Positions 22,934-35,639 of a stretch of 64,000 bases of DNA are shown one piece after another. The DNA is from Liolophura sinensis (Eukaryota > Mollusca > Polyplacophora > Chitonida > Chitonidae), in contig NC_088306.1 in the NCBI RefSeq assembly GCF_032854445.1, forward strand, positions 20,989,764 through 21,053,763, in the 5' to 3' direction. The position numbers and the translations under genes were made by a program. The notes beneath the pieces were generated by a model. It was not told the origin of the DNA and did no database searches. It saw only the letters and a list, made by a program, of their open reading frames with translations. The first letter of the stretch is position 1; every line of letters starts with the position of its first letter.

Positions 22934-23642
22934 CTGTAAAAACACCAGAACCACAAGCATTATACGTCCTGAATGGGGAATCCCATGCCTCTGCAGATTG
23001 CTCGTTGATTTTCACGCCATTTCTACACTATAAGAAATCAAACTGAGGTGATCCAAGGTGATCTCGCTGTCACTCAACTTTCTTTTCTATTTATAAAGAT
23101 AACCCGGTACTTATCCATGATCTGGAGCGTGGAGAAAATGACTGACTTGAAAAGCAGAGATTGCTCTTGATGTTGGGAAATCCAGAAGGATTTAACATGA
23201 TACATGCACCGGCCTCTGTTTTCAAGCGTATGTACAATGGCTGATATATAGAGCAGAGTTTGTTCTTGTATTCGCCAAGCCTCAAAGGAACAGATTTATT
23301 TACAACAATACTTTATGAAGTAAGCAATTAAGCTACTACGCTAAGCAACTACGTTTCCATCATTTTCTTATATTGGCACTGGCCAAGCTAATCCAAAAAG
23401 TTGGAATGTGTTTTGATTTAGATGAATTTACAAATGTGTTTACCGAAGACTGTAACTTTAGCGCAGTTTTACTTGTTTCAGATTTATTATTCTTATGTTG
23501 GGTTTTTACCTAAACATTTTTATTTCATTAAATGAAAACGTTTAGACAGCATCATCTCTTATCAAATAATGCATAACTGAGTGATTGCACATCGCACAAT
23601 ATACAATAACAACGTGATGGTTTAGCTGCAAATATACATTTA
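22934..23642 (-). other. Spacer between GT54 exons B and C
   Basis: Contains the exon B acceptor tract and the exon C polyadenylation signal AATAAA (complement at 23639-23644), which begins inside the exon C stop codon. I find no separate 5' exon for B in these 700 bp, so B may never have had its own N-terminal exon. Confidence 0.5.
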
Positions 23643-24535
23643 TTATTTCCCTTTTAGTTGGCAAAATATCTCCTTAAAACGCCTTTTCCTTTCTTCGACC
23701 ATTGGCTGCTCTGGACCTTGCAGATAATTTATTCGTCTACGTTCAATGGGAAGAACTGTCTTCCTGGTCTGCTTCGAAATGAAATGACTCATAGAAATAT
23801 TCAGGCTGAACATCACGTCTTTCATGGGGTTCCGTCTTAAAACGAGGCTGGGTATGTTCCCTTGATGGTGAAATATGATAGGCGTTCTAATGTACCGCTT
23901 AAACTGCAACATCATCTCATTAAAGTGAAGGAGGATGACGTCATTTGGCTGTTCATTATAGAAGATCATGAGAAGTCTCGCTAACTTAACGAGATCATAC
24001 GAATGAAAGAGTTTAGCGAGAAAACCCTGATCACTGAATTCTACACAAGTCCACACACCTGGCCAGTATAGATCTTCGGCTTTTTCTTTGGTTATTTTTC
24101 GTATGAACAATTTTATTGTAAACACATAATTGGGCACAGTGACAACGTCGTCTTCCAGCTGAAGATAAAACTCTGAAATGTTTTGGCTATAGAGCATCAG
24201 AAAGGCGAAATCCACGTTCATTTTGAATCGCCATACAACCTGGTCCACTGGGTGCTGATAAGTCGTCTTTAGGTTAGCAAAAGATGGATAAAACTGACTC
24301 GGTGCTTCAATAATCTGGATAAAACCAGAGTCAATGAACATTTGGTAATTCGCTGCAAGTTTTCTCTTCAATAAGTTTCTAATAATTGGGTCAAAATCTG
24401 ACAAGAAAACGACTAGCACGATTTCGCGTTGTCTGTCCCAAAGGCTGCTGTGTTTGATCAGCGAATCTATAGTGTTCTTTAGATACCAATAACCTGGCCC
24501 TCTGTAAATTGTCGGGAGGCCTATTGTCAGAAATC
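23643..24535 (-). CDS. GT54 (MGAT4-like) catalytic-domain exon C
   Basis: Intact 297-codon terminal exon. A strong acceptor (T11 tract then CAG) gives phase-1 G-F-L-T-I-G-L-P-T. It carries V-V-F-L-S-D-F-D, S-G-F-I-Q-I-I-E-A-P, F-Y-L-Q-L-E-D-D-V-V-T-V-P, C-V-E-F-S-D-Q-G-F and I-F-H-H-Q-G-N-I-P-S-L. One family-conserved stretch is changed: W-R-x-K-Q-N reads W-R-F-K-M-N, so substrate handling may differ. The stop is followed at once by AATAAA. It is a tandem paralogue of B (closest) and A. The Golgi signal anchor must come from an upstream exon; the only visible candidate on this strand is at 37511-37616. Confidence 0.85.
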
Positions 24536-25107
24536 CTGAAAAAAAAAAACAACATCAAAATCACAGGCATTACCACCAACCAGACCATCTTCGGTCATCT
24601 CCAGAAATCTCGCGTATTACAACGATTTCTGTTAACGCCTACCGTTTTCTTAAAAAAAAGAAGTGAGGGTACATTTCATACCAAGCAATATGTGTCCTCT
24701 TTTTTCTTGCAATTTGTCCTAAGAAATAAAGGTGGTACAGATTTGCTTTCCGAACCCATTTATGACCCATACAAAGTATGGTGGAATAAATTCCATTTGG
24801 GTTAAAGATGCAGCGTGCATTTATTTTATGAATGTGGAACATGGGAGCACAGAGGAGGAGAGACCTGGCTACGTTCTAAGGTGGATGAATCCCAGTAGCT
24901 GGCACATGAAGTGTGGGTTTAATGACAACATGGGAGAAGCAACAACTAGATTTACCGACATTGTTCGTTTTCACCACTGGTACAATAAGTTCTCAACGGC
25001 ATTCGTGGAGTAGTATGACCAGTTTTACCAGTTCGCCCAGGGCCTCTTAATCTTCCATAAGTATGTGTTGCAAGTCTATATGACACACGTGGAAACATCC
25101 TTCAGTA
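24536..25107. other. Sequence upstream of GT54 exon C
   Basis: Intronic or intergenic. The hydrophobic minus-strand frame reading through the pyrimidine tract is out of frame with the exon and is not a signal anchor. Confidence 0.5.
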
Positions 25108-28100
25108 AGTTGCAAAAGACTGACAGAATACAGAATGTCTCGCTCAGCCACATAAACACTGGCAGAACACAGAATGTCTCTACTGGTCACATAAATACTG
25201 ACAGAATACAGAATGCCTCACTCAGCCACATAAACACTGGCAGAACACAGACTGTCTCAACCGGTCACATAAATACTGACAGAATACAGAATGTCTTAAC
25301 CGGTCACATAAATACTGACATCACACGGAATGTCTCAACCGGTCACATAAATACTGACATCACACGGAATGTCTCAACCGGTCACATAAATACTGACAGA
25401 ATACAGAATGTCTAACTCAGCCACATAAACACTGGCAAAACACAGAATGTCTCAACTGGTCACATAAATACTGAAAGAATACACAATATCTCACCCGTCA
25501 CATAAATACTGACACAACACATTATGTCTCCCACAGTCAAATAAGTACATATAGTATACTAAGTACATATAGTATACTGATCTAACTGAAAATGTCTCAC
25601 CCATCCACATAAAAACTGACCTAAATCAAAATGCCTCACCCAGCCACATAAATACTGGCTGGACACAGAATGTATCACCCAGCCACATAAATACTGGCTG
25701 GACACAAAATGTATCATCCAGCCACATAAATACTGGCTCGACACAAAATGTCTCATCCAGCCACATAAAAACTGGCTGGACACGAATTGTCTCACCCAGC
25801 CACTTAAATACTGGCTGGACACAAAATGTCTCACCCAGCCACATAAATACTAACTGGACACAAACTGTCTCACTCAGCCACATAAATACTGGCCGGGGAT
25901 ATGTCTCACCCAGGCACATAAAACCTGACCTAAATCAAAATGTCTCACCCAGCCACATAAATACAGACTGGAGAAAAAATGTCTCACCCAGCCGCATAAA
26001 AACTGACTGGACACAATGCGTCTCACCCGCACCCAGCCACATAAAAACTGGCTGGGAACTAAATGTCTCACCCTGCCACATAAATACTGACCTAACTCAA
26101 AATGTTTCACCCAGCCACATAAATACTGGTTAGACACAAAATGTCTCACCCAGCCGCATAAAAACTGACTGGACACAATGCGTCTCACCCTCACCCAGCC
26201 ACATAAAAACTGGCTGGGGACTAAATGTCTCACCCTGCCACATAAATACTGACCTAACTCAAAATGTTTCACCCAGCCACATAAATACTGGTTAGACACA
26301 AAATGTCTCACCCAGCCACATAAATACTGGCTGGGGACAAAATGTCTCACCAGGCCACATAAAAACTGACCTAACTGAAAATGTCTCACCCAGCCACATA
26401 AATACTGACTGGCCATAAAATGTCTCACCTAGTCAATTAAATACTGGCTGGACACACAATGTCTCACCCAACCACATAAATACTAACTTGACACAAACTG
26501 TCTCAGTCAGCCACTTAAATACTGGCAGAACACAGAATGTCTCACTCAGCCACATAAGCACTGGCAGAACACAGAATGTCTCAACCAGTCACATAAATAC
26601 TGACTGGACACAAAATGTGTCACCCAGCCACAAAATACTGGCTGGAGACAAAATATATCACCCAGCCACATAAATACTGACAGAACACAGACTGTATCAC
26701 TCAGCCACATAAATACTGACAGAACACATTATGTCTGCCCCAGTCAAATATGTAAATGTATGCTGACCTAACAGAAAATGTCTCACCCATCCACATAAAT
26801 GCTGACCTAACTCAAAATGTCTCACCCAGCCACTTAAATACTGGCTGGAGACAAAATGTCTCATCTAGCCTCATAAATACTGACAGAACACAGAATGTCT
26901 CACTTAAGCACATAAATACTGGCAGAACACAGAATGACTCACCCAGCCACTTAAATACTGGCACAACACAGAATGTCTCATCCGGTCACATAAATACTGA
27001 CAGAATACAGAATGTCTCACTCAGCCACATAAACACTGGCACAACACTGAATGTCCCATCCGGTCACATAAATACTGACAGAATACAGAATGTCTCACTC
27101 AGCCACTTAAATACTGGCACAACACAGAATGTCTCATCCGTCACATAAATACTGACAGAATATAAAATGTCTCACTCACCCACATAAACACTTGCAGGAC
27201 ACAGAATGTCTCAACCGGTCACATAAATACTGACAGAATACAGAATGTCCCACCCAGCCAGATAAACACTGGCAAAACACAGAATGTCTCAACTGGTCAC
27301 ATAAATACTGACATCACACAGAATACAGATAATCTCACTCACCCACATAAACACTTGCAGAACACAGAATGTCTCAACCGGTCACATAAATACTGACATC
27401 ACACAGAATACAGAATGTCTCACTCACCCACATAAACACTGGCAGAACACAGAATGTCTCAACCGGTCACATAAATACTGACAGAATACAGAATGTCTCA
27501 CTCTCCCACATAAACACTTGCAGAACACAGAATGTCTCAACCGGTCACATAAATACTGACAGGATATAGAATGTCTCACTCAGCCACATAAACACTGGCA
27601 GAACACAGAATGTCTCAACCGGTCACATAAATACTGACAGAATATAGAATGTCTCACTCAGCCACATAAACACTGGCAGAACACAGACTGTCTCAATCGG
27701 TCACATAAACACTGACATCACACAGAATGTCTTAACTGGTCAGATAAATACTGACAGCATATAGAATGTCTCACTCAGCCACATAAACACTGGCAGAACA
27801 CAGGCTGTCTCAACCGGTCACATAAATACTGACAGAATATAGAATGTCTCACTCAGCCACATAACACTGGCATAACACAGAATGTCTCAACCGGTCACAT
27901 AAATACTGACATCACACGGAATGTCTCAACCGGTCACATAAATACTGACAGAATACAGAATGTCTTAACCGGTCACATAAATTCTGACACAACAAATTAT
28001 GTCTCCCACTGTAATATGAGTACATGTGTAATGGCCTACCACATAAATACTGGCTGGAGACAAAATGTTTCCCCCGGTCAAATAAATACTGACAGAACAC

Positions 28101-28128
28101 AGAATGTCTCACATGCATAAATACTGGT
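25108..28128. repeat. 39-bp minisatellite, about 75 copies (3 kb)
   Basis: Basic unit around CACATAAATACTGACAGAAT...AATGTCTCACTCAGC, period 39 bp. Several subfamilies form blocks: GGCTGGACACAAAATG types in the middle (about 25.6-26.5 kb) and GACAGAATACAGAATG or GGCAGAACACAGAATG types on both sides. Longer irregular spacers lie near 25530-25590, 26740-26765 and 28000-28030. The period equals 13 codons, so long open frames arise in both directions, but all are broken by stops and I do not call a gene. Confidence 0.95.
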
Positions 28129-28394
28129 CAATAACAAACAATGCAGTACACTCAATCATAACACACTGCTATCGGAGACACGGTGTAATCTTGGTGGTGA
28201 AATCCACGAAAACAAAAATCTTTTCAAATGAGTCAGGATCGAAAACCCATGTCATAATTAACCAATCGCTACTCCCCAACTTAAAATGTGGTAGGAAATA
28301 ACTTATGCGAGGAAAAGTCTTGCTTAACACAGGTCATTAGGGATCTTCTGTTGCGGTTTTTCTTGATGTTGTTATGAAATACTATTATTGTAGA

Positions 28395-29625
28395 GCCTGG
28401 CTGGTTTTACTTGTAAAGAGCTTCGCTGGTTCTACTTATAAAAGACTTCTCTTGTCTTACTTGTAAAGGACTCCGCTAGTTCTACTTATAAAACACTTCT
28501 CTTGTCTTACTTGTAAAAGATTCCGCTAATTCTACTTATAAAAGACTTCTCCTGTCTTACTTGTACAGGACTCCGCTAGTTCTACTTATGAAAGACTTCT
28601 CCTGTCTTACTTGTACAGGACTCCGCTAGTTCTACTTATAAAAGACTTCTCTTGTCTTACTTGTAAAGGGCTCCGCTAGTTCTACTTATAAAACACTTCT
28701 CCTGTCTTACTTGTAAAGGATTCCGCTAGTTCTACTTATAAAACACTTCTCCTGTCTTACTTGTAAAGGGCTCTGCTGGTTTTACTTATAAAACACTTCT
28801 CTTGTCCTACTTGTACAGGACTCCGCTAGTTCTACTTATAAAACACTTCTCTTGTCTTACATGTAAAGGACTCCGCTAGTTCTACTTATAAAAGACTTCT
28901 CCTGTCTTACTTGTAAAGGACCCCGCTAGTTCTACTTATAAAAGACCTCTCCTGTCTTACTTGTACAGGACTCCGCTAGTTCTACTTATAAAACACTTCT
29001 CTTGTCTTACTTGTACAGGACTCCGCTAGTTCTACTTTTAAAAGACTTCTCTTGTCCTACTTGTAAAGAACTCCGCTAGTTCTACTTATAAAACACTTCT
29101 CCTGTCTTACTTGTAAAGGACCCCGCTAGTTCTACTTATAAAAGACTTCTCTTGTCTTACTTGTAAAGGACCCCGCTAGTTCTACTTATAAAAGACTTCT
29201 CTTGTCCTACTTGTAAAGGACTTCGCTAGTTCTACTTATAAAACACTTCTCTTGTCCTACTTGTAAAGGACTCCGCTAGTTCTACTTATAAAAGACTTCT
29301 CCTGTCTTACTTGTAAAGGATTCTGCTAGTTCTACTTATAAAACACTTCTCTTGTCTTACTTGTACAGGACTCCGCTAGTTCTACTTATAAAAGACTTCT
29401 CTTGTCCTACTTGTAAAGGACCCCGCTAGTTCTACTTATAAAAGACTTCTCCTGTCTTACTTGTAAAGGATTCCGCTAGTTCTACTTATAAAAGACTTCT
29501 CTTGTCCTACTTGTAAAGGACTTCGCTAGTTCTACTTATAAAACACTTCTCCTGTCTTACTTGTAAAGGACTCCGCTAGTTCTATTTATAAAACACTTCT
29601 CTTGTCTTACTTGGAAATGCCTCCG
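28395..29625. repeat. 50-bp minisatellite, about 24 copies
   Basis: Unit CTCCGCTAGTTCTACTTATA, then AAAGACTTCTCTTGTCTTAC and TTGTAAAGGA, period 50 bp. A few sites alternate (CTTGTC/CCTGTC, AAAGAC/AAACAC, GTAAAG/GTACAG) and recombine among units, which suggests unequal exchange. The 28129-28394 spacer separating it from the 39-bp array has no gene. Confidence 0.95.
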
Positions 29626-31435
29626 CTTGTTACCACGAGTTCACGACAATAACCACGACATTTATAAAGTTGCGTATATATGTACGAGACAGCTAGATTC
29701 GAATACACAACACCCAACCTGATGAATTTCTTTGGGATGATGTTCACAAAAATGTTCACAAAAATGGTGTTTGCGATTCCTGAAAAGGAGTGATCTACAC
29801 CACCCTAATGGCGTCCTCTGTTGCGTCCTAATGATTTTAAGCCTTCCTCTCGTCGCCGTCGATCACTTTGACCATTAAGCTCACAGACGTGAATCCAGCC
29901 CTCACAGGAGGTTTGTTAAGGGGCGAGTGCACAAAGCCACGTTTAGGCTTAAGTTATACTTAATAAAATGTGAGTTAAACATTTATTTTTGAATTTTACA
30001 TGCTTTAAATAAAAAACATTTGGGGATCTTGGGCCATAAATTGCGCATTTTGTCTGTTTCGAGGTTTCAAAACTTGACTTAATTCAATTTGTGGAATAGA
30101 CCCTGGTACCGGAAGTAGGTGTTTCATTGCGAGAACTTCCACTTCTTCCATTTATGAAACTTATCACCTTCAGAAATGTTGAGTGTCACGTTAAGTAACA
30201 ATCAAATAAATAAATACTCTTATTAAACCATGTCAGATTTGTCAAGGCCCTAATATCGTGATTAAGATGAATTGCTTGTAATTTGCAGAAGTTGAAGACA
30301 TGTTCTACGGCAAACACAAATAAAGTACAACACGAAGAATAATTACCTTTTTTCTCCCGCCTCTTGCCGGCAACAAGTGCGCTTTGGTACATTTCCTCCG
30401 TAAACTCTCCGACACCCTGTCAGAAAAAAATAGTTGTAGTTTCATCCACTTTTTGTTCCCTGAAAACTGCTTTTTTATTATTCGGGATCGTATCTAAAAA
30501 AATAATTCATTCATATATCATCGACAGGGGCTGACAGTCGTGTTGATATAAAGGAAAATAGGGCACATTTTTTAGGCATGTTACGACTGTATCTCAGCAA
30601 AATTTTGTATGTCACAGAAATATTATACACTGCCTTCACTTTTTTTCTTGTAGAGCGTACCACGCTGTCGCCGCATCTCTGGTTTTACTCTGTATGCAAA
30701 TCCGGAGTGTTGAGAATAGGTATAACATGGTTTGCTTGTTTGCCTGTTGTTTAAACACCATGCTCGGATTTTTTCTACTCATATGACGGCGGTAAGCATC
30801 ATGAGTGGAAGAAACCGAAGTGCTTGAATTATAAACCAACAAGTTTAGGCAAATTATTAACGAAGTTTTCATGTGTGACGTACAAATATAGACCCCATAT
30901 TCAAATTTGGTGAAAAACAAATGGTCTTTAACAAATGTTAGGCTCTTACAACTGTCACTCGGTAGTTGTCAATAGCTTACTGTCACCAAGGTCAAACGAA
31001 GACTAACAGCGGAGTAATATACCCAATCCCTGAACTATTTTTATCAAGTTTGAGGCTGTTTTTCTTCTATGACTTTGACAGCCATTCTCCTTAAACTCCA
31101 GACCGGTAGAAGACGTGTAGTCTGTTTCTAGAACAATACTTTCAGTATGCTTGCTCTAATGGAATATAAGCTCGATTATCACATCAGTCCAATCTACAAA
31201 TTATACACAATCGATCTACACCGGAATCAGCAATAAACAATCTATACGTATATGATAGAGTGAATGACTGGTGAACTTACCGCAGAGTGTAAGTGTTTTG
31301 GAACTTGTCTTAAAGTCGCTTCATCTCAAAATGGTAAAAACAGAAAAAAACGAAAAAGAATCAAAACATACTGTGGACGTTATCACCCACTTCCAATCAA
31401 AAATTGTCTTCAAAGATTTTGTTTCCTTTTGCCTA
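29626..31435. other. Gene-poor AT-rich stretch
   Basis: No exon supported on either strand. An edge resembling the 15738 element begins near 29918. Confidence 0.4.
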
Positions 31436-32300
31436 TAAGGCCACTTATGGGGGACAGCAGTCACCAGGCAAAACACCTTCACGGGGTCACAGTATACTAA
31501 CAGCCAGTACATATCACCATTAGTCTGGAGACATATTCACAGTGCTGCCTCACTGAAACACCATGCAAACACCCTTACCCAATATACTAGCAGGAATAAC
31601 CTGCTAATGCTCATTCTCATCATGCAGCAGTCACGAGGCACAACACTCTCACTCAGTCACAGTATACAAACAGCCAGTATTTATCACCATTAGTCTGGCA
31701 GCATTTTCACTGTGCTGCTTCACTGAAACACCCTGCAGCAGTCAACATGCACAACACTCGCACTCCGTAACAGTATACTTACAACCAGTACATACCACCA
31801 CTAGTCTGGAGACATATTCACAGTGCTGCCTCACTGAAACACCATGCAAACACACTTACCCAGTATACTAGCAGGAATAGCCAATACTCATCCTCATCAT
31901 GCAGCAGTCACGAAGCACCACAATCTCACTCAGTCACAGTATACAAACAGCCAGTATTTATCACCATTAGTCTGGGAGCATTTTCACAGTGCAGCTTCAC
32001 TGAAACACCATGCAGCAGCCAACAGGCACAACACTCGCACGCCGTAACAGTATACTAACAACCAGTACATACCACCACTAGTCTACACTATTCACAGTGC
32101 TGCTTCACTGAAACACCATGCAGCAGTCAACAGGCACAACACTCGCACGCCGTAACAGTATACTAACAACCAGTACATACCACCACTAGTCTGGGGACAT
32201 ATTCACAGCGCTGCCTCACTGAAACACCATGCAAACACCCTCATGCAGTCACGGTATACTAACAGGAATAACCAATACTCATCCTCATTATGCATAAGCT
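31436..32300. repeat. Higher-order tandem repeat
   Basis: Monomers of about 110-125 bp (CAGTATACTAACA-CCAGTACAT, CACCA(C/T)TAGTCTGG, CACAGTGCTGC, TCACTGAAACACCATGCA) alternate with a second block (GCAAACACCCTTACCCA...AATACTCATCCTCATCATGC). The compound unit is about 280 bp, as seen at 31563 and 31845. The next is at 32231, with one extra monomer. Confidence 0.88.
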
Positions 32301-32960
32301 TAGGTTTAACACCAATCTCTCTTTGCCTCGGGTGACGTCATAATTATTCAAAAGCTAGTTGCATGCTAGCAAATGGACGTGGAGAGTAATTTATTTTACA
32401 AAGGCTGCACCAACAAGCGGTTAGAACAAATTTGCACGCAGTAACACAACCTATACTACTATCCCTGGGAACAGACTACATCGCGTTAATTTCCCAACAT
32501 CCATCTGTAAATCTATTCTGCAGTTAGATCCTATACTGCAAGAAAGAAAAAAAATCCCTTTTTAGGCCATATTAAACCAAAACGGGTAGACAATTTCAAA
32601 TATAGCAGTGTCAGTAATAGGGTCTGTAGATAAATCGATAACAGTTCAGGAAACTGGTGTCGCCCTCCGTCAAAACATGTTAACTCCGCCCAATATCCAG
32701 AATGCCACTGGTTTTGAATAGTCCTGACCTCAACCGAGGCAATGTGTTTTTGCCGCCGAAACCGAGCTCATGGACTTAGGTATTAGAAAAAGTGTTCTAA
32801 CTAGATTTTACTTACAAGAAAATGAACTTCCAACCTATCCATGTCTTGTGGTTACGTGTTACTGACTAAAGGCAGTATTGGTAGCAAATATGACTGATTT
32901 TAAAGATAGCCGAATATGGGAGAACTTGGTATAAGAAACAGACTGTAGCCCAGGGATAGA
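32301..32960. other. No recognised gene
   Basis: Non-repetitive AT-rich DNA. I looked on the minus strand for the missing 3' exon of the CTLD gene and did not find one. Confidence 0.4.
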
Positions 32961-32964
32961 CAGT

Positions 32965-33025
32965 AATTTAGCCCCAGGTTTCCGACTTGAGAGGTGACCG
33001 CTCTAACCACTTGTCTACCAGTCAA
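32965..33025 (-). repeat. tRNA-like SINE head remnant
   Basis: The complement reads TGGTAGACAAGTGGTTAGAGCG followed by GGAAACCTGGG, an A-box and degraded B-box arrangement. Confidence 0.4.
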
Positions 33026-33277
33026 AATTACGTTTGTAAAAACAAAAATACCGTAAGTAGCTTCCAGGATTTCTGAACGGTGCACTGAACGTTGGCAAAC
33101 GTAGCGTCGAATTGACGTCAGCGAGCACGCAACGCTGGTCCATTTCTTAGTTACGTCAGAGATGCTCACACAAGGCTTCGTGCTGGTGGATGTGGGCTCA
33201 CCTGTTAACCCAGAGAACTCAGTTATCTCCCTTTTCAAGAAATTTATATATTTATATTTTCATTTTTTTATTCATTT

Positions 33278-33400
33278 ATTTTTTTTATTTATTTGATTGG
33301 TGTGTTACGCCGTACTCAAGAATATTTCACTTATACGACGGCAGCCAGCATAATGATGGGAGAAAAGGGGGAAATCCTCGACAATCCGCACATTGGCAGA
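33278..33400 (-). repeat. SINE body fragment
   Basis: T-rich tail, GATTGGTGTGTTACGCC, GTACTCAAGAATATTTCAC core and the CCAGCATAATGATGGG block. The head is lost. Confidence 0.75.
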
Positions 33401-33679
33401 TCTGCTCACGTTCAGTTAAAGAAATCAAAACATCTAGTTGAGACTTTGAAATGTTATATATTGATTATTCTGCAAATAAATATGAAAGACCGTTCAAATT
33501 AAGAAATATACTTATACATCTGGTGAAAGTGTGGCTTTGTAGAGTGACTTAATATTTTTACAATGGTAAGAACATGACAGGCTTCATTTCCCCTGCCTTC
33601 ATTGTTCATGGGGTCTCGGTGACAATTACGCCCAATTGCACAGCCTGACCACTGCGTTTAAGACCACTTTTCTTTCTTT

Positions 33680-33840
33680 CATCTGAAGGCGCCATATGTT
33701 GTGAAGTTCACCAGTAACTTGCCAAAGGTAGATGCTTTTCCCCGGACTCTCGGGTTGTCACCAATAATGCATAAAACGGACTGTCATGACATAAATTAAT
33801 AACTCTCCGGCTAGGCGTTAAACAAATATAAACTAAACCA
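33680..33840 (+). repeat. SINE body, third variant
   Basis: GTTCACCAGTAACTTGCCAAAGG, CCCGGACTCTCGG and a GGCGTTAAACAAATATAAAC end. A related fragment with ACCAAAGGTCGATGG occurs at 34490-34525. Confidence 0.5.
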
Positions 33841-34572
33841 AATTTTACCTTGAAGCAAAAACGAGGTACAGGACATTTTTATTTTCAATATAAAGAAAAT
33901 TTTCTTATTTTCTAAATCGTATCTTTATAAAATTGGTAGGGAACAGGATGATGCTTATGAATTTTGTAACAACAAAAAAAGAATTCAATGAACATTTATT
34001 TCTACAATGTGAAAACGCTAAAAATTTTGATATCGTCTTTTGAAAAGTGGCTAAGGCAGGAATGCACGTTTACTTGCAGCATAAACAACGTTACAGTAAT
34101 TCTAGCCCTAGCCAACGAAAAAACAATAATAAACACTCTACTTATATTAACAAAGCAGTGGATTTTTGGGTCAAAAACAAAAGTTAAGAAACCATTACAT
34201 TTAGAAAATATACTGACAAAAATCGTCCAATAATTAGAATGAAAGAATATATTGCCACAATAACGAGGATGGAAAATCACTTCAGAGAGAAATGGAGTAG
34301 TAGCTATACGTTATTCAAAGAACAACCAAATGAATAACAAACGTGAGTGGAAATGAGAGGGAAAGACGGGCTGTTGCATATAGAGATTAGTCCTCTGACT
34401 GGTGAAAAGAAATAGAAAATCAAATTACTTGTCATAGTACGTGTGCGAATCTGTACGTTACTCGTAAGAAAGTTCGTCAGTATAACTTACCAAAGGTCGA
34501 TGGTTTACTTTGGGCATATTTGCTTTGCTACATACGTTTACATAGGTATTAATTCTTGATTGATTATCTCAC
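33841..34572. other. Presumed intron or 3' sequence of the CTLD gene
   Basis: Begins (minus sense) with the GTGAGA donor of the CTLD exon. No further exon recognised. Confidence 0.4.
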
Positions 34573-34854
34573 CATGAGCCCAGTTCGTGAAGTTTAGCGC
34601 AGTCCCGTCATGCCATTGATATGTACCGATCACTGTGCTGTACACCAAACCAATGAAAGCCGGTCCATAGGCGGCGCCCTGCTCGTTCAACAGCGAATGA
34701 ATGAACGCGTTATTCTCCCGTGAGGCGAGGACTGCCGGCCAACCACTGGACTCGAGACAGCGAGGTATGGTGTCCTTGTACTCAAGAGAATTCACCTGGT
34801 AAAATGCCCTGTAGCAACTGTTTTCAAACCTCATCCATCCCTTGGGGCAAACGT
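34573..34854 (-). CDS. C-type lectin-like domain exon (N-terminal part)
   Basis: 282-bp exon between acceptor AACTTCCAG and donor ATG|GTGAGA, phase 1 at both ends. It encodes V-C-P-K-G-W-M-R-F-E-N-S-C-Y, then C-L-E-S-S-G and L-A-S-R-E-N-N-A-F-I-H-S-L, F-I-G-L-V-Y, Y-Q-W-H-D-G-T-A-L-N-F-T-N-W. This is the first two-thirds of a long-form CTLD up to the W-x-D-G/N-W loop. The C-terminal part with the Ca-site and last two cysteines must lie in a downstream exon that I cannot find. CTLD proteins are often secreted or membrane glycan-binding proteins; the ligand cannot be inferred here. Confidence 0.82.
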
Positions 34855-35216
34855 CTGGAAGTTACCAATAAAACGACAGAGGTTTTAATATTTTTTTAAA
34901 ATATAGTTTAATGTGTACTTGTTGTTTGAGACGCAGTTACTTGTGGCAATTGCATATCCAGTGTCATTCTCTCGCTCGGCCTGCCCGGAACACGAGTCAA
35001 ACTGCTCCAGGTCAGTGCAGCTGCCTTATTATTCCAACTACTGGTAAATATTCACACAAGCGAGCTAAGAATACAAACCCCATTTCCATCACCATATACA
35101 AACACCTAAAAACAAAAATAATATCTTAAGTTAGGCACTGATTATAGAAACCGAAGAAACAAAGTACATACAAAGAAATATTTTGTTACTGCCAATAGGG
35201 GAAAGTTGTATTTATT

Positions 35217-35464
35217 ATTTTACTTTATTTGATTCCTGTTTTAATACATACTCAAAGATATTTCACCTATACCACCTATGCTAGCAGTATGGTGGAGGAA
35301 ACCCATGCTTATCCGCAGGTTGCTGGCAGACCTTCCCTCGTATGGCCGGAGAGGAAGCCAGTATAAGTTGCAATTGAACTCAAAGCGACCACAATAGTGA
35401 GAGGCTCTAGAGTCCTTGGGCGGATGTGGCGCGCTAACCAGCTCGGTCACGGAGGGGGCCTCCA
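35217..35464 (-). mobile_element. Near full-length tRNA-headed SINE
   Basis: Minus orientation with tail, core, CCGCAGGTTGCTGGCAG block and tRNA-like head (complement GAGCTGGTTAGCGCGCCA with GAGTTCAATTGC as B-box). A short GTTGTA match at both flanks is a weak target-site duplication. It sits inside the putative CTLD intron. Confidence 0.78.
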
Positions 35465-35639
35465 GGTTGTAATATCACAGCGTTCATACGGAGTGAGCTC
35501 TGTCTGTGTGTCTGTAGGGTTAAATGCATTGTGTTGTAATCTGTATCACGGACTTGCCATAGTAAATAATACTGACATTTGGCATGGCTGTGCACTGCCG
35601 ACTCACTGGACTCACTGGCTCAATTTATACTGACATATT

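Noticed and set aside
24391-24588. Hydrophobic start M-V-W-L-V-V-M-P-V-I-L as a signal anchor for GT54 exon C
   Set aside because: It is the translated pyrimidine tract and is out of frame with the G-F-L-T-I-G-L-P exon.
24732-25013. 93-codon plus-strand ORF upstream of the 39-bp array
   Set aside because: Protein-like in places but with no recognised family, promoter or splice site; not enough to call.
25065-27148. Open frames of 116, 184 and 130 codons in the 39-bp array as protein genes
   Set aside because: They follow from a period divisible by three, end at stops inside the array, appear on both strands and have no signal peptide or known domain.
28395-29625. CRISPR array
   Set aside because: Regular spacing, but the units are contiguous and there are no unique spacers or cas genes; the DNA is clearly eukaryotic.
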